From Saccharomonospora viridis DSM 43017 (GTDB lineage Bacteria; Actinomycetota; Actinomycetes; Mycobacteriales; Pseudonocardiaceae): a stretch of 64,000 nucleotides of DNA. The first letter of the stretch is position 1, and every line of letters begins with the position of its first letter. The notes below the pieces were generated by a model. The model did not search any database. It had not been told where the DNA came from and saw nothing but the letters and a program-made list of their open reading frames with translations. Position numbers and translations under genes: made by a program. Where the stretch lies: positions 1,452,001 to 1,516,000 of the forward strand of contig NC_013159.1 of assembly GCF_000023865.1 (NCBI RefSeq), in the 5' to 3' direction. This document shows positions 51,533 through 60,861 of this stretch, piece after piece.

Positions 51533-54349
51533 GTGGCAGGCAAAGCCCGCGTACATGAGCTCGCGAAAGAGCTCGGTGTCACGAGCAAGGAAGTACTCGC
51601 CAAGCTGAAGGAGCAGGGCGAGTTTGTGAAGTCCGCGTCATCCACCGTCGAGGCTCCCGTGGCCCGACGGCTGCGTGACGCGTTTTCGAAGAAGGACGAT
51701 CAGCAGGCGGAGAAGGCTCCCGATAAGGGCAAGCCCTCGATGGTGAGGTCGACGACGCCGAGGCGTGGCGAGACCGGTACTCCCACACCGAAGCCGGCGC
51801 CGCCGCAGCCGCAGGCGGGGCAGCCTCAGGCGAAGCCCGAGCAGCCACCGGTGCCGAAGCCGGGGCCACGGCCGGTGCCGAAGCCCGGTCCGAAGCCGGG
51901 GCCGATCCCCAAGCCGGGTGAGCAGGCTCCGGCGGCGAAGGCGACGCCGAAGGATCAGCAGGGTTCCGTCGTTCCGCCGAAGCCGCAGGGTCCGAAGCCC
52001 GGTCCGAAGCCGGGTCCGCGCCCGCCACGGGTCGGCAACAACCCGTTCGGTGTGGGATCCGGTGCTCCCGCTCCGCGTCCTGCGCCGCCACGTCCTGGGG
52101 GCGGGCAGAGTGATCGCGCTCCGCGTCCGGGTGGCGAGCGTCCGGCGAGCCCCAAGAGCGGTGCTCCCAGGCCGCATCCGGGCAACATGCCGCCGCGTCC
52201 CAACCCCGGCATGATGCCGCCGCGTCCGCCGCGTCCGGCCGGCGGCCCCGGTGGGCGTAGCGGTGGTCCCGGTGGCCGCGGCGGCCCCGGTGGTCGTGGT
52301 GGAGCTCCGCGTACCGGCGGCGGTTTCCGCGGTGGACCGGGCGGTGGTGGCGGCGGCTTCCGTGGCGGTCCCGGTGGCGGCGGTGGTTTCCGTGGCGGCC
52401 GGGGTGGTCCCGGTGGTCGTGGTGGAACGGCCGGTGCCTTCGGGCGTCCGGGCGGTCCCTCGCGCAAGGGCCGTAAGTCGAAGCGGCAGAAGCGCCAGGA
52501 GTACATGGAGACCATGCAGGCGCCGTCGGTCGGCGGCGTGCGTCTGCCGAAGGGCAACGGCGAGACCATCCGGTTGCCGCGTGGTGCGTCGTTGACCGAC
52601 TTCGCGGAGAAGATCAACGCGAACCCGGGCTCCCTGGTGCAGGTGCTCTTCCACCTCGGTGAGATGGTCACCGCGACGCAGTCGGTCTCCGAGGACGTGC
52701 TGGAACTGCTCGGCTCGGAGATGAACTACAACGTCCAGGTGGTCAGCCCCGAGGAGGAGGACCGCGAGCTGCTCGAGGCGTTCGACATCAACTTCGGTAC
52801 GGACGCCGGTAGCGAGGAGGACCTGCGGCCCAGGCCGCCGGTGGTGACCGTCATGGGTCACGTCGACCACGGTAAGACCAGGTTGCTGGACACCATCCGG
52901 CAGACGAAGGTCGGTGAGGCCGAGGCCGGTGGCATCACCCAGCACATCGGTGCCTACCAGGTCAAGACGGAGGTCGACGGCGAAGAGCGGCTGATCACCT
53001 TCATCGACACCCCGGGTCACGAGGCGTTCACCGCCATGCGTGCCCGTGGTGCGCAGGCCACCGACATCGCCGTGATCGTGGTCGCGGCCGACGACGGTGT
53101 GATGCCGCAGACGGTGGAGGCGATCAACCACGCGCAGGCCGCCAAGGCGCCCATCGTGGTCGCGGTCAACAAGATCGACGTCTCGGGCGCGAACCCGGCG
53201 AAGGTTCGCCAGCAGCTCACCGAGTACGGCCTGGTGGCCGAGGAGTACGGCGGCGACACGATGTTCGTCGACATCTCGGCCAAGCAGGGCACGAACATCG
53301 ACGGGCTGCTCGAGGCGATCGTGTTGACCGCCGACGCGGCGCTGGACCTCCGGGCGAACCCGGACATGGAGGCCCAGGGGGTGGCCATCGAGGCGCACCT
53401 CGACCGCGGCCGCGGTCCGGTGGCCACGGTGCTGGTGCAGCGCGGAACCCTGCGAGTGGGCGACTCGGTCGTCGCGGGCGACGCCTACGGTCGAGTGCGA
53501 CGCATGGTGGACGAGTACAACCGGGACGTCACCGAGGCGAAGCCGTCGCGGCCGGTCCAGGTCATCGGCTTCACATCGGTGCCGAGGGCCGGTGACACGT
53601 TCCTCGTCGTCGAGGAGGACCGGGTGGCCCGGCAGATCGCCGAGCGCCGCCAGGCTCGGATCCGCAACGCCGAGAACGCCGCCAGGCGCAAGCGTGTCAG
53701 CCTGGAGGACCTGGACTCCGCGTTGAAGGAGACCAACACCCTCAACCTGATCATCAAGGGCGACAACTCGGGTACCGTCGAGGCGCTCGAATCGTCCCTG
53801 ATGCAGATCGACGTCGGCGACGAGGTGGAGCTCAACATCGTCCACCGCGGTGTGGGTGGTGTCACCGAGAGCGACATCGACCTCGCCACGGCGTCCGACG
53901 CGGTCGTGATCGGGTACAACGTGCGTGCGCAGGGCAAGGCGACCGAACGCGCCACGCGCGAGGGTGTCGACGTCCGGTACTACACGGTGATCTACCAGGC
54001 GATCGAGGAAATCGAGCAGGCCCTGAAGGGCATGCTCAAGCCGGTGTACGAGGAGGTCGACCTCGGTAGGGCTGAGGTCCGTGAGGTGTTCAAGTCCTCG
54101 AAGGTCGGCACCATCGCCGGTTGTCTGGTCACGTCGGGTGAGATCCGGCGTAACTCCAAGGCACGCCTGCTGCGTGACGGCGTGGTTGTCGGGGAGAACC
54201 TCCCGGTCAGCTCGCTGCGGAGGTTCAAGGACGACGTCGTGGAGGTCCGCGAGGGCTTCGAATGCGGTCTCACGCTCGGCAAGTTCTCCGACATCAAGGT
54301 CGGTGACGTGATCGAGACGTACGAGCTCCGCGAGAAGCCGCGCGAGTGA
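51533..54349 (+). CDS. infB: Translation initiation factor IF-2
   Basis: IF-2 is the GTPase that brings fMet-tRNA to the 30S subunit. The 938-residue protein has an N-terminal IF2-N motif ([19 protein letters not shown]), a long Pro/Lys-rich linker (about residues 70-200) and a Gly/Arg-rich stretch (about 230-315). The GTPase domain follows, with G1 GHVDHGKT at 442-449, G3 in DTPGHEAF and G4 NKID, and then domains II-IV. The linker composition is usual for actinomycetes but may be prone to length change. The GTG at 51533 has GAGGAG four bases upstream. A hairpin overlaps the stop codon. Confidence 0.97.
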   Translation: MAGKARVHELAKELGVTSKEVLAKLKEQGEFVKSASSTVEAPVARRLRDAFSKKDDQQAEKAPDKGKPSMVRSTTPRRGETGTPTPKPAPPQPQAGQPQAKPEQPPVPKPGPRPVPKPGPKPGPIPKPGEQAPAAKATPKDQQGSVVPPKPQGPKPGPKPGPRPPRVGNNPFGVGSGAPAPRPAPPRPGGGQSDRAPRPGGERPASPKSGAPRPHPGNMPPRPNPGMMPPRPPRPAGGPGGRSGGPGGRGGPGGRGGAPRTGGGFRGGPGGGGGGFRGGPGGGGGFRGGRGGPGGRGGTAGAFGRPGGPSRKGRKSKRQKRQEYMETMQAPSVGGVRLPKGNGETIRLPRGASLTDFAEKINANPGSLVQVLFHLGEMVTATQSVSEDVLELLGSEMNYNVQVVSPEEEDRELLEAFDINFGTDAGSEEDLRPRPPVVTVMGHVDHGKTRLLDTIRQTKVGEAEAGGITQHIGAYQVKTEVDGEERLITFIDTPGHEAFTAMRARGAQATDIAVIVVAADDGVMPQTVEAINHAQAAKAPIVVAVNKIDVSGANPAKVRQQLTEYGLVAEEYGGDTMFVDISAKQGTNIDGLLEAIVLTADAALDLRANPDMEAQGVAIEAHLDRGRGPVATVLVQRGTLRVGDSVVAGDAYGRVRRMVDEYNRDVTEAKPSRPVQVIGFTSVPRAGDTFLVVEEDRVARQIAERRQARIRNAENAARRKRVSLEDLDSALKETNTLNLIIKGDNSGTVEALESSLMQIDVGDEVELNIVHRGVGGVTESDIDLATASDAVVIGYNVRAQGKATERATREGVDVRYYTVIYQAIEEIEQALKGMLKPVYEEVDLGRAEVREVFKSSKVGTIAGCLVTSGEIRRNSKARLLRDGVVVGENLPVSSLRRFKDDVVEVREGFECGLTLGKFSDIKVGDVIETYELREKPRE

Positions 54350-54392
54350 TGAGGTCGGTGGCCGGGCGGAACGTGCCCGGCCACCGTCATCA
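54347..54392 (+). terminator. Hairpin overlapping the infB stop codon
   Basis: CGGTGGCCGGGC (54356-54367) pairs perfectly over 12 bp with 54375-54386 around seven bases. An outer TGATGA/TCATCA pairing (54347-54352 with 54387-54392) extends it, with a three-base bulge. There is no T-run. It may be a weak terminator or a stabilising 3' hairpin. Confidence 0.6.
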
Positions 54393-54407
54393 GCGGGGAC
54401 GACATCG

Positions 54408-54701
54408 ATGTTCGTCGGCACACTGGAATTGGATGTGCTGCTCGGTGACGTACGGTCACGGAAACAGAAGCGCTCCGTGGTACGCCCGATCATCGCCGAG
54501 TTGCGCAAACGCTATGAGGTGGCGGTAGCCGAGACTGGGCACTTGGATCTGTATCGACGGTCGCTGCTCGGTGTGGCGACGGTGGCCGTGGACGGTGCTC
54601 ATGTGCGGGACATACTGGACTCCTGTGAGCGTCTCGTGGCGGAGCGCCCGGAGATCGAGTTGTTGTCCGCGCACCGACGGCTTTTCGGTCCGGACGACTA
54701 G
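54408..54701 (+). CDS. ylxP: DUF503 family protein (YlxP)
   Basis: A 97-residue protein matching DUF503 over its whole length (MFVGTLELDVLLGDVRSRKQ, KRSVVRPIIAELRKRYEVAV, AETGHLDLYRRSLLGVATVA). It always lies between infB and rbfA and is thought to act in ribosome assembly; its biochemistry is not known. Its ATG has a weak AGCGGGG region upstream. rbfA follows after 31 bases. Confidence 0.93.
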   Translation: MFVGTLELDVLLGDVRSRKQKRSVVRPIIAELRKRYEVAVAETGHLDLYRRSLLGVATVAVDGAHVRDILDSCERLVAERPEIELLSAHRRLFGPDD

Positions 54702-54732
54702 AGCATGGTAGGCGGAGAAAAGGGGGTGCGCC

Positions 54733-55194
54733 GTGGCTGATCGGGCTCGCGCACGAAGGCTGGCCAAGCGGATCGCCCAGATCGTCGCATCCGCGCTGGA
54801 ACACGAGATCAAGGATCCCCGGCTGGGCAATGTGACCGTGACCGACGCGAGGGTGACGGGTGACCTTCGCGATGCGACGGTGTATTACACGGTGCTCGGG
54901 GACAGCCTGGATTCCCCGCCGGACTTCGCGGGAGCCGCCGCCGCGTTGGAGTCGGCGCGCGGCGTGCTCCGGTCGAAGGTGGGACAGGGCACGGGAGTGC
55001 GGTACACGCCGACGTTGACGTTCGTCCCCGACCAGTTGCCGCAGGACGCTCGCCATATCGACGAACTGTTGGCGAAGGCCAGGGAAGCCGATGCGGAGGT
55101 CGCGCGACTGGCCACGGGTGCCAAGCCCGCCGGTGACGCGAATCCGTACCGGGTGAAGGAGAAGGACGAGGACGAGGGCGCTGACGAGCGCTGA
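54733..55194 (+). CDS. rbfA: 30S ribosome-binding factor A
   Basis: RbfA helps mature the 5' end of 16S rRNA in the 30S subunit. The 153-residue protein has the KH-like fold with [40 protein letters not shown] and [12 protein letters not shown]. It ends in a charged, Glu/Asp-rich tail, common in actinobacteria. The GTG start lies 31 bases after ylxP. In many actinobacteria a DHH-type phosphoesterase (nrnA) follows, but here two unrelated minus-strand genes do. Confidence 0.95.
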   Translation: MADRARARRLAKRIAQIVASALEHEIKDPRLGNVTVTDARVTGDLRDATVYYTVLGDSLDSPPDFAGAAAALESARGVLRSKVGQGTGVRYTPTLTFVPDQLPQDARHIDELLAKAREADAEVARLATGAKPAGDANPYRVKEKDEDEGADER

Positions 55195-55320
55195 CGTCCT
55201 CGAGTCCCGACCGCCACGTTCTTCCGATCGTCGTGGCCGCTGTGCCACAGCGGCCACGGACAGGACGGTGCGACCGCGTGGTCGTCGGTCGACGTGGCCG
55301 ATCCGGTGGTCCGATCCCGG

Positions 55321-55821
55321 CTACTCCCCATCGTCCGCGGACCCCGGTGCGGTCGTGACCCGATCGACCCGGCTGAATCCTTCGGCCACCAGATCGGCGT
55401 CGGTGAGCTCGTCGATGGTGTGCCACATCCGGGCGACGACGTGTTCCGGCGCCTGCCGATGTTCGGGCCGAGTGGCGTTACGTGCCAGGCAGACGTCCAG
55501 CGGGGCCCACACGAGCAGGACCGTGGCGGGTGCGCCGTGTTCCCGGGCGAGCTGTAGCCAGCGGATGCGGTCATGGCGACGAGCGCCTGTGCCGTCGATC
55601 GCCACCGAGCGACCGGCGGCCAGGTTCTCGTGGGCCTGCCGTGCGACATAGGTGAAGGCAGCGGGGGTGGCTTTCTGATCGCCCTCGTGTTCCCCTCGGA
55701 TCGCGCGGGCCTCGTCCAGCGACAGCACGGTGATCCCGTCGGCCACCAAGGCGCGGGACACCATGGATTTGCCCGAACCGGGGGCGCCGACCAAAACGGT
55801 GACCGTGGTAGTCGGGTGCAC
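55321..55821 (-). CDS. AAA/P-loop kinase-like protein
   Basis: A 166-residue P-loop protein with Walker A VGAPGSGKSMVSRAL (residues 11-25), a Leu-Asp-Glu segment, and ARRHDRIRWLQLAREHGAPA in the region used by polynucleotide and sugar kinases of this small group. It probably phosphorylates a nucleotide, RNA end or small molecule. The GTG at 55821 lacks a ribosome binding site. It lies downstream of the TRM11-like gene on the same strand, separated by about 110 bases. Confidence 0.8.
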   Translation of the reverse strand: MHPTTTVTVLVGAPGSGKSMVSRALVADGITVLSLDEARAIRGEHEGDQKATPAAFTYVARQAHENLAAGRSVAIDGTGARRHDRIRWLQLAREHGAPATVLLVWAPLDVCLARNATRPEHRQAPEHVVARMWHTIDELTDADLVAEGFSRVDRVTTAPGSADDGE

Positions 55822-55931
55822 CGATGTCGGTTACCCGTCGCGTCGATATCCGCACCCGGTCAGCAGCACCGATGTCCCGCGACACGACGCCCTCGGGCCT
55901 TTACGCTGCTCTTTTCGTATCGCCGGCGGCG

Positions 55932-56966
55932 CTATTTCCGTGCGACGACCACGTCACGCACGATGGCGTGATCGACCCGGTGGACGAGTTCGTCGTAGCC
56001 GGGGCCGGTGACCACCGTGAGCCCCGCGCGGTCCAGGAGGTCGGCGAGTTTCTCGCGGGCCAGCACGTAGGTGTTGTAGGAGATGCCGATCGCGCCGCCC
56101 GGTCGCAGTACGCGGTTCCACACCGGGATGGCGGCGGCCAGCAGGTCGTGGGGGCTGCGGGCCAGCGAGTCGTCCTGAGCACGGCTGCCGTGTTGCACAC
56201 CGTACGGTGCGTCCGTGACGATCAGGTCCACGGATTCGGCGCGCAAGAGCTCATCGGTACGCAGTGTGTCGGTGTTGTAGTAGTTGAGTCGGCGCGTGTC
56301 GCCCGCCTTGTAGGCCTCCTTGGTGGCGCCGTACTCGATTTCGAGGCGTTGCCCCAGCCGCATCTTGTTGCGTCGCAGCACACCGGACTGTGCCGTGTGC
56401 TTGATGCGCTTACCACGCAACCACGTCTTGATGAACCGTTCGTAGGCTTCGAAGTCCTTGGCCGCGATCTCGATCCCCGTGGCGTCGAAGCCGTACATCA
56501 TCGCCTGGTTCAGCACGGTGCCCCGGCCACACAGCGGATCGAGCACGTGTAGGGCACGGCCGAACGGATCGGACCCCCAGCGGGACGCGAGCAGTGTCAG
56601 GTTCAGCAGGAGCTGGGTGAACTGCTCGTTGGTCTTGCCCGGGTACTTCTGGATGGTGAGCAGGTCGGAGTCGAATCGCGCCACGGGGGTCATCGGCAGC
56701 GGGCGCAACAGTTCACCGGTCACCTCGAACAGCGCGTACGCCGACGACACGTTCGACAACGTCGTGATGTCGTCGTCGCTCAACGGCCGGTCGGTGGTCA
56801 GGGTGACGTAGTCGACGCCGCCGATCGTCCGGACGTCCGTGCCGGTCAGTGTGGCCGAAGCCAGTGTGGACGCGAACGCCGACAACTCGGCCCTGACCAG
56901 GGCGGGTGCGGTGTCGGTGTAGACGCGGTTGGCGGAAGGGAGGATGAGGATCGCGTACTCGGGCAT
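55932..56966 (-). CDS. TRM11-like SAM-dependent RNA methyltransferase
   Basis: A 344-residue protein with an N-terminal THUMP-like part (about residues 1-115) and a Rossmann methyltransferase domain. The SAM motif VLDPLCGRGTVLNQAMMYGF is at about residue 141, and the catalytic TDAPYGVQHGS is a D-A-P-Y variant of the D-P-P-Y motif of N2-guanine methyltransferases. It probably methylates a tRNA or rRNA guanine, as TRM11 does at G10 of tRNA. The ATG at 56966 is the family's usual start. Confidence 0.85.
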   Translation of the reverse strand: MPEYAILILPSANRVYTDTAPALVRAELSAFASTLASATLTGTDVRTIGGVDYVTLTTDRPLSDDDITTLSNVSSAYALFEVTGELLRPLPMTPVARFDSDLLTIQKYPGKTNEQFTQLLLNLTLLASRWGSDPFGRALHVLDPLCGRGTVLNQAMMYGFDATGIEIAAKDFEAYERFIKTWLRGKRIKHTAQSGVLRRNKMRLGQRLEIEYGATKEAYKAGDTRRLNYYNTDTLRTDELLRAESVDLIVTDAPYGVQHGSRAQDDSLARSPHDLLAAAIPVWNRVLRPGGAIGISYNTYVLAREKLADLLDRAGLTVVTGPGYDELVHRVDHAIVRDVVVARK

Positions 56967-57020
56967 TGTTAGACCAGCTTAGCCGAGTCGAAGCAGGGCC
57001 TTGGACGAAGCTCTTTTGAC

Positions 57021-57037
57021 TACGCTGGCCCGACGTG
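57021..57037 (+). promoter_or_regulatory. Candidate -10 element of a leaderless promoter (MATE gene)
   Basis: TACGCT at 57021-57026 lies eight bases before the GTG at 57035, with no Shine-Dalgarno sequence. Confidence 0.4.
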
Positions 57038-58351
57038 ACCGACCTGATGCCGCAACGTGTGCCCGCCCGTGAGGTGTGGCGACTCGCCGTTCCCGCGCTG
57101 GGTGTGCTGGCCGCCGAGCCGCTCTACGTTCTCGTGGACACCGCTGTGGTCGGCCACCTGGGTGCGTTGCCGTTGGCGGGACTCGCCCTCGGCGGCACGT
57201 TGTTGTCGCTGGTGTCCACGCAGTTGACTTTTCTGTCCTACGGGACCACCGCGCGCACGGCGCGTCTGCACGGCGCGGGTCGGCGTGCCGACGCCGTGGG
57301 AGAGGGCGTGCAGGCGACGTGGTTGGCGCTCGCCGTCGGGCTCGCGGTGTTGGTGGTGGGACAGCTCGTGGCCGAACCGGTCGCCCGACTGATGTCGGGT
57401 GATCCGGCTGTGGCGGAGCAGACGGTGTCGTGGCTACGCATCGCCCTGTGCGGTACGCCGATGATCCTCGTCACGATGGCGGGCAACGGCTGGATGCGCG
57501 GTGTCCAGGACGCCGCGCGCCCACTGCGGTACGTCCTCGCGGGCAACGCGTTGTCGGCCGCGCTGTGTCCCGTGCTCGTGTATCCGGTGGGCTGGGGACT
57601 CGAAGGGTCGGCCGTCGCCAACGTGGTCGCCCAGACCGTGTCGGCGAGCCTGTTCATCCGGGCGTTGATCCGCGAGGGTGTCTTCCGCCGGCCGCAGCCA
57701 TCGGTGATGTGGGCGCAGTTGCGGCTCGGACGGGACCTCGTTCTGCGCAGCCTGGCGTTCCAGGCGTGTTTCCTGTCCGCGACGACCGTGGCGGCCCGCA
57801 CCTCCACCGAGGCCGTCGGCGCTCACCAGGTGGTGTGGCAGCTGTGGACGTTCCTGGCGTTGGTGCTGGACTCGGTGGCCATCGCCGCGCAGTCGTTGAT
57901 CGGTGCCGCCCTGGGTGCGCACGACTCCCGGCGCGCCCGAGGCATCGCCTCGCAGATCGTTTCCTACGGGCTCGTCTTCGGCTGTGTGCTCGCGGTGGTG
58001 TTCGCCGCCGCTTCCCCGGTGCTGCCGGGACTGTTCACCACCGATGCGGGCGTGCTCGCCGCCATCCCGTACGCATGGTGGTTCTTCGTCGCGCTGCAAC
58101 CGGTCGCGGGAGTGGTGTTCGCGCTCGACGGTGTGCTCCTCGGCGCGGGCGATGCCACGTTCCTCCGCAACGCCACGCTCGGCAGCGCGGTGCTCGGTTA
58201 TCTGCCGTTGATCTGGATGTCGTTGGCGTTCGGCTGGGGGCTCGCCGGCATCTGGACCGGACTGTCGCTGTTCATGCTGCTGCGGATGGGATTCGTGGTG
58301 GCCCGGTGGCGGTCGGGAGGCTGGGCCGTGGTGGGCGCCGTTCGGACGTGA
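57035..58351 (+). CDS. MATE family efflux transporter (DinF-like)
   Basis: A 438-residue membrane protein with 12 predicted helices in two halves. Family words include VDTAVVGHLGALPLAGLALG in helix 2 and GWMRGVQDAARPLRYVLAGN in the loop, with the second-half repeat AIAAQSLIGAALGAHD. DinF-like MATE proteins export drugs or cationic compounds using sodium or protons. In actinobacteria a dinF gene often lies between nrnA and truB, so its place in the translation block is conserved. Confidence 0.92.
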   Translation: MTDLMPQRVPAREVWRLAVPALGVLAAEPLYVLVDTAVVGHLGALPLAGLALGGTLLSLVSTQLTFLSYGTTARTARLHGAGRRADAVGEGVQATWLALAVGLAVLVVGQLVAEPVARLMSGDPAVAEQTVSWLRIALCGTPMILVTMAGNGWMRGVQDAARPLRYVLAGNALSAALCPVLVYPVGWGLEGSAVANVVAQTVSASLFIRALIREGVFRRPQPSVMWAQLRLGRDLVLRSLAFQACFLSATTVAARTSTEAVGAHQVVWQLWTFLALVLDSVAIAAQSLIGAALGAHDSRRARGIASQIVSYGLVFGCVLAVVFAAASPVLPGLFTTDAGVLAAIPYAWWFFVALQPVAGVVFALDGVLLGAGDATFLRNATLGSAVLGYLPLIWMSLAFGWGLAGIWTGLSLFMLLRMGFVVARWRSGGWAVVGAVRT

Positions 58352-58525
58352 GCGAAAGTGTGGGCAATCACACGAAGATCACGGGTAAGTATCGAAGATG
58401 CTTAGGCGATACAACTAGTGGGCCCTCGACGTGGGCGCCCGCGTTGTGTCCTTCGCGGTCCTTCGTGTCCGTGCGTCCTGTGTCGTCGCCCGCGCCATCG
58501 CTGACATCACTGGGGAGGAGATTCT

Positions 58526-59866
58526 TTGTCGTCCCGGCCTACCACGACCACGTCCTCCGGGTCCCTGAGGTCGTGGTTGATCTGGTTGACCGCGGCTTTC
58601 GTCTACGTTCTCGCGGTTTTCCACCGCACGTCACTCGGTGTGGCGGGCCTCGACGCCGCTGAGCGGTTCGGTGTCGGTTCCGCCGCGCTGTCCGCGTTCA
58701 CCGTCCTCCAGGTCGGTGTCTACGCGGCCATGCAGGTTCCCACAGGATTACTGGTCGATCGATTCGGGCCGCGCCGGGTACTCCTCGGCGCGTTGACCTT
58801 CCTTGGGCTCGGGCAGGTGTTGCTCGCCGTGGCCCACACCTACGCTCTCGCGCTCATCGCGCGTGGTGTTCTCGGGCTCGGCGACGCGCTCACGTTCGTC
58901 TCCGTGCTACGGCTTGCGGCCAACCATTTCCCCGGCCGGCAGTACATGCTGGTCACCGCCCTGACCGGTGCGCTCGGTTTCGTCGGTAACCTCGCCGCCA
59001 CCCTTCCACTGGCTCTGCTGCTCGCGGGGCCAGGCTGGACGCCCACCTTCCTGATCGCCGGATTGGTGACCCTGGCCTTCACCGTCGTGGTGACGTTGCG
59101 GGTGCGCGACACGCCCACCTCTCGGACGACGGCCGCCCCCACGGCATCGGCCACCGAGGTCCTTGCGCAACTACGGGCTGCGCTGCGGATCCCGGGGACC
59201 CGGCTCGGGTTCTGGACGCACTTCACCACACCGTTCGGCCAGAACGCCATGGTGCTGCTGTGGGGCGTGCCGTTTCTGGTGGACGGTCAGGGCTACTCGG
59301 CCACGGTGGCCAGTTCCCTGCTCGTGGTGTTCGTGATCGGCGCGATGGTCGGCGGGCCGGTGCTCGGGGGATTCGTCGGTCGCAGGCCCGAACTGCGGAT
59401 GCCGTTGGTGGTGGGCTACCTCGCGGCCACCGGCGTCACGTGGGCGGTGCTGTTGGGATGGCCGGGACAGCTGCCCGTGGGGGTGCTGATCCCCGCGTTC
59501 GCCGTGCTGTCGCTCGGCGGCCCGTTCTCCATGGTCGGGTTCGCGTTGGCGCGGGATTACAACCCGCTGCCACGGGTCGGCACCGCCACCGGAATCGTCA
59601 ACGTGGGTGGATTCGTGGCCACCATGGTGGTGTCCCTGCTGATCGGTGTTCTCCTGGAGGCCACGGGCGGTAACTACCGGATCGCGTTCCTGACGATGGT
59701 GGTCGTGCTCGCCCTCGGGGCCTGGCGGATCGGGGTGTGGTGGCTGCGAGCCCGTGCGGCCGTGTTCGCCGCCGAGGACAGGGGTGAGTCGGTACCCGTG
59801 CGGTTGCGCAGGCACCGCTGGGACACCGGCCACATCGTCGCGGAACGCACGTCGGCGTCGGTGTGA
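58526..59866 (+). CDS. MFS transporter
   Basis: A 446-residue Major Facilitator protein with 12 helices. The loop 2-3 signature LLVDRFGPRRVLLGALTFLG is present, and LARDYNPLPRVGTATGIVNV lies in the second half. The substrate is unknown. It starts with an unusual TTG, chosen because GGGGAGGAG lies seven bases upstream and the first helix (SWLIWLTAAFVYVLAVFHRT) begins soon after. It is an insertion relative to the dinF-truB order of many relatives. Confidence 0.9.
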   Translation: MSSRPTTTTSSGSLRSWLIWLTAAFVYVLAVFHRTSLGVAGLDAAERFGVGSAALSAFTVLQVGVYAAMQVPTGLLVDRFGPRRVLLGALTFLGLGQVLLAVAHTYALALIARGVLGLGDALTFVSVLRLAANHFPGRQYMLVTALTGALGFVGNLAATLPLALLLAGPGWTPTFLIAGLVTLAFTVVVTLRVRDTPTSRTTAAPTASATEVLAQLRAALRIPGTRLGFWTHFTTPFGQNAMVLLWGVPFLVDGQGYSATVASSLLVVFVIGAMVGGPVLGGFVGRRPELRMPLVVGYLAATGVTWAVLLGWPGQLPVGVLIPAFAVLSLGGPFSMVGFALARDYNPLPRVGTATGIVNVGGFVATMVVSLLIGVLLEATGGNYRIAFLTMVVVLALGAWRIGVWWLRARAAVFAAEDRGESVPVRLRRHRWDTGHIVAERTSASV

Positions 59867-59912
59867 ACCCGTTTCGGTTACCGCCGGTGGTCGGCGGTTT
59901 CGCGGGGGCGGT

Positions 59913-59927
59913 TACAGTGCGAGCGTG
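59913..59927 (+). promoter_or_regulatory. Candidate -10 element before truB
   Basis: TACAGT at 59913-59918 lies six bases before the GTG at 59925, with no Shine-Dalgarno sequence. Confidence 0.45.
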
Positions 59928-60812
59928 TCTGCCCAAGCCGCGTCCTCCGGATTGTTGATCGTCGACAAACCCGGCGGGATGACCTCGCACGACGTGGTCG
60001 CCAAGGTCCGCCGTTTCCTGCGTACCCGCAAGGTCGGGCACGCGGGGACGCTCGATCCGATGGCCACGGGGGTGCTCGTGCTGGGCGTGGGGCGTGCCAC
60101 GAAACTGCTCGGACACCTGGCGTTGGATCGCAAGGCCTATCTCGCCACGATCGTCCTCGGCGCCGCCACCACCACCGACGACGCCGAGGGGGAGGTCACG
60201 TCGAGCGCCGACGCCTCCGGCGTGCGTGATTCCGACATCGCCGCCGAGATCGCGGCGTTGACGGGTGACATCCTGCAGAAGCCGAGCGCGGTGAGCGCGG
60301 TGAAGGTGGACGGCAAACGCGCCTACGCCCGCGTGCGGGCGGGGGAGGAGGTCGATCTCCCGGCCCGGCCCGTCACAGTGCATCGGTTCGACGTGCTCGC
60401 CACCCGACGGGAAGGGCAGCGGGTGGAGCTCGACGTGATGGTCGACTGTTCGTCGGGCACGTACGTGCGGGCGCTCGCACGTGATCTGGGTTCGGCGCTC
60501 GGGGTCGGTGGTCATCTCGCCGCGCTGCGGCGCACCTCGGTCGGACCGTTCACCCTGGCGCAGGCCCGCACCCTCGACGAGGTCGAGCGCGCGCCGGGGC
60601 TGTCGTTGAGTCTGAGCGAGGCCGTGGCGGCCGCGTTCCCCCGGGTCGACGTCGCCGCCTCCGCCGCGCACGCGATCCGGCACGGGCAGCGCATCCCCGC
60701 GGCCGGGATCGACGGCACCTACGGAGTGTTCGGCCCCGACGGTCGTGTGCTCGCGCTGGCGCGGGACAGTGGTCGGGTGGCCAAGTCCGTGGTCGTCCTC
60801 GACCCCGCCTGA
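59925..60812 (+). CDS. truB: tRNA pseudouridine-55 synthase
   Basis: TruB converts U55 in the T-loop of tRNAs to pseudouridine. The protein is 295 residues. The catalytic Asp44 lies in VGHAGTLDPMATGVLVLGVG, with KPSAVSAVKVDGKRAYARVR and SGTYVRALARDLG downstream, and the C-terminal extension of actinobacterial TruB (HGQRIPAAGIDG region) is present. The GTG at 59925 is the start at which family homology begins. ribF follows after 46 bases. Confidence 0.95.
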   Translation: MSAQAASSGLLIVDKPGGMTSHDVVAKVRRFLRTRKVGHAGTLDPMATGVLVLGVGRATKLLGHLALDRKAYLATIVLGAATTTDDAEGEVTSSADASGVRDSDIAAEIAALTGDILQKPSAVSAVKVDGKRAYARVRAGEEVDLPARPVTVHRFDVLATRREGQRVELDVMVDCSSGTYVRALARDLGSALGVGGHLAALRRTSVGPFTLAQARTLDEVERAPGLSLSLSEAVAAAFPRVDVAASAAHAIRHGQRIPAAGIDGTYGVFGPDGRVLALARDSGRVAKSVVVLDPA

Positions 60813-60845
60813 GATCCCTCCCCAAGAGATCGATCTCGGGCGGGC

Positions 60846-60861
60846 TACCCTGCACCACGTG
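60846..60861 (+). promoter_or_regulatory. Candidate -10 element before ribF
   Basis: TACCCT at 60846-60851 lies seven bases before the GTG at 60859, with no Shine-Dalgarno sequence. Confidence 0.4.

Noticed and set aside
51638-54508. A 956-codon open frame on the strand opposite infB
   Set aside because: It is the mirror of the infB gene in high-GC DNA, with Arg/Thr/Gly-rich low-complexity product and no ribosome binding site.
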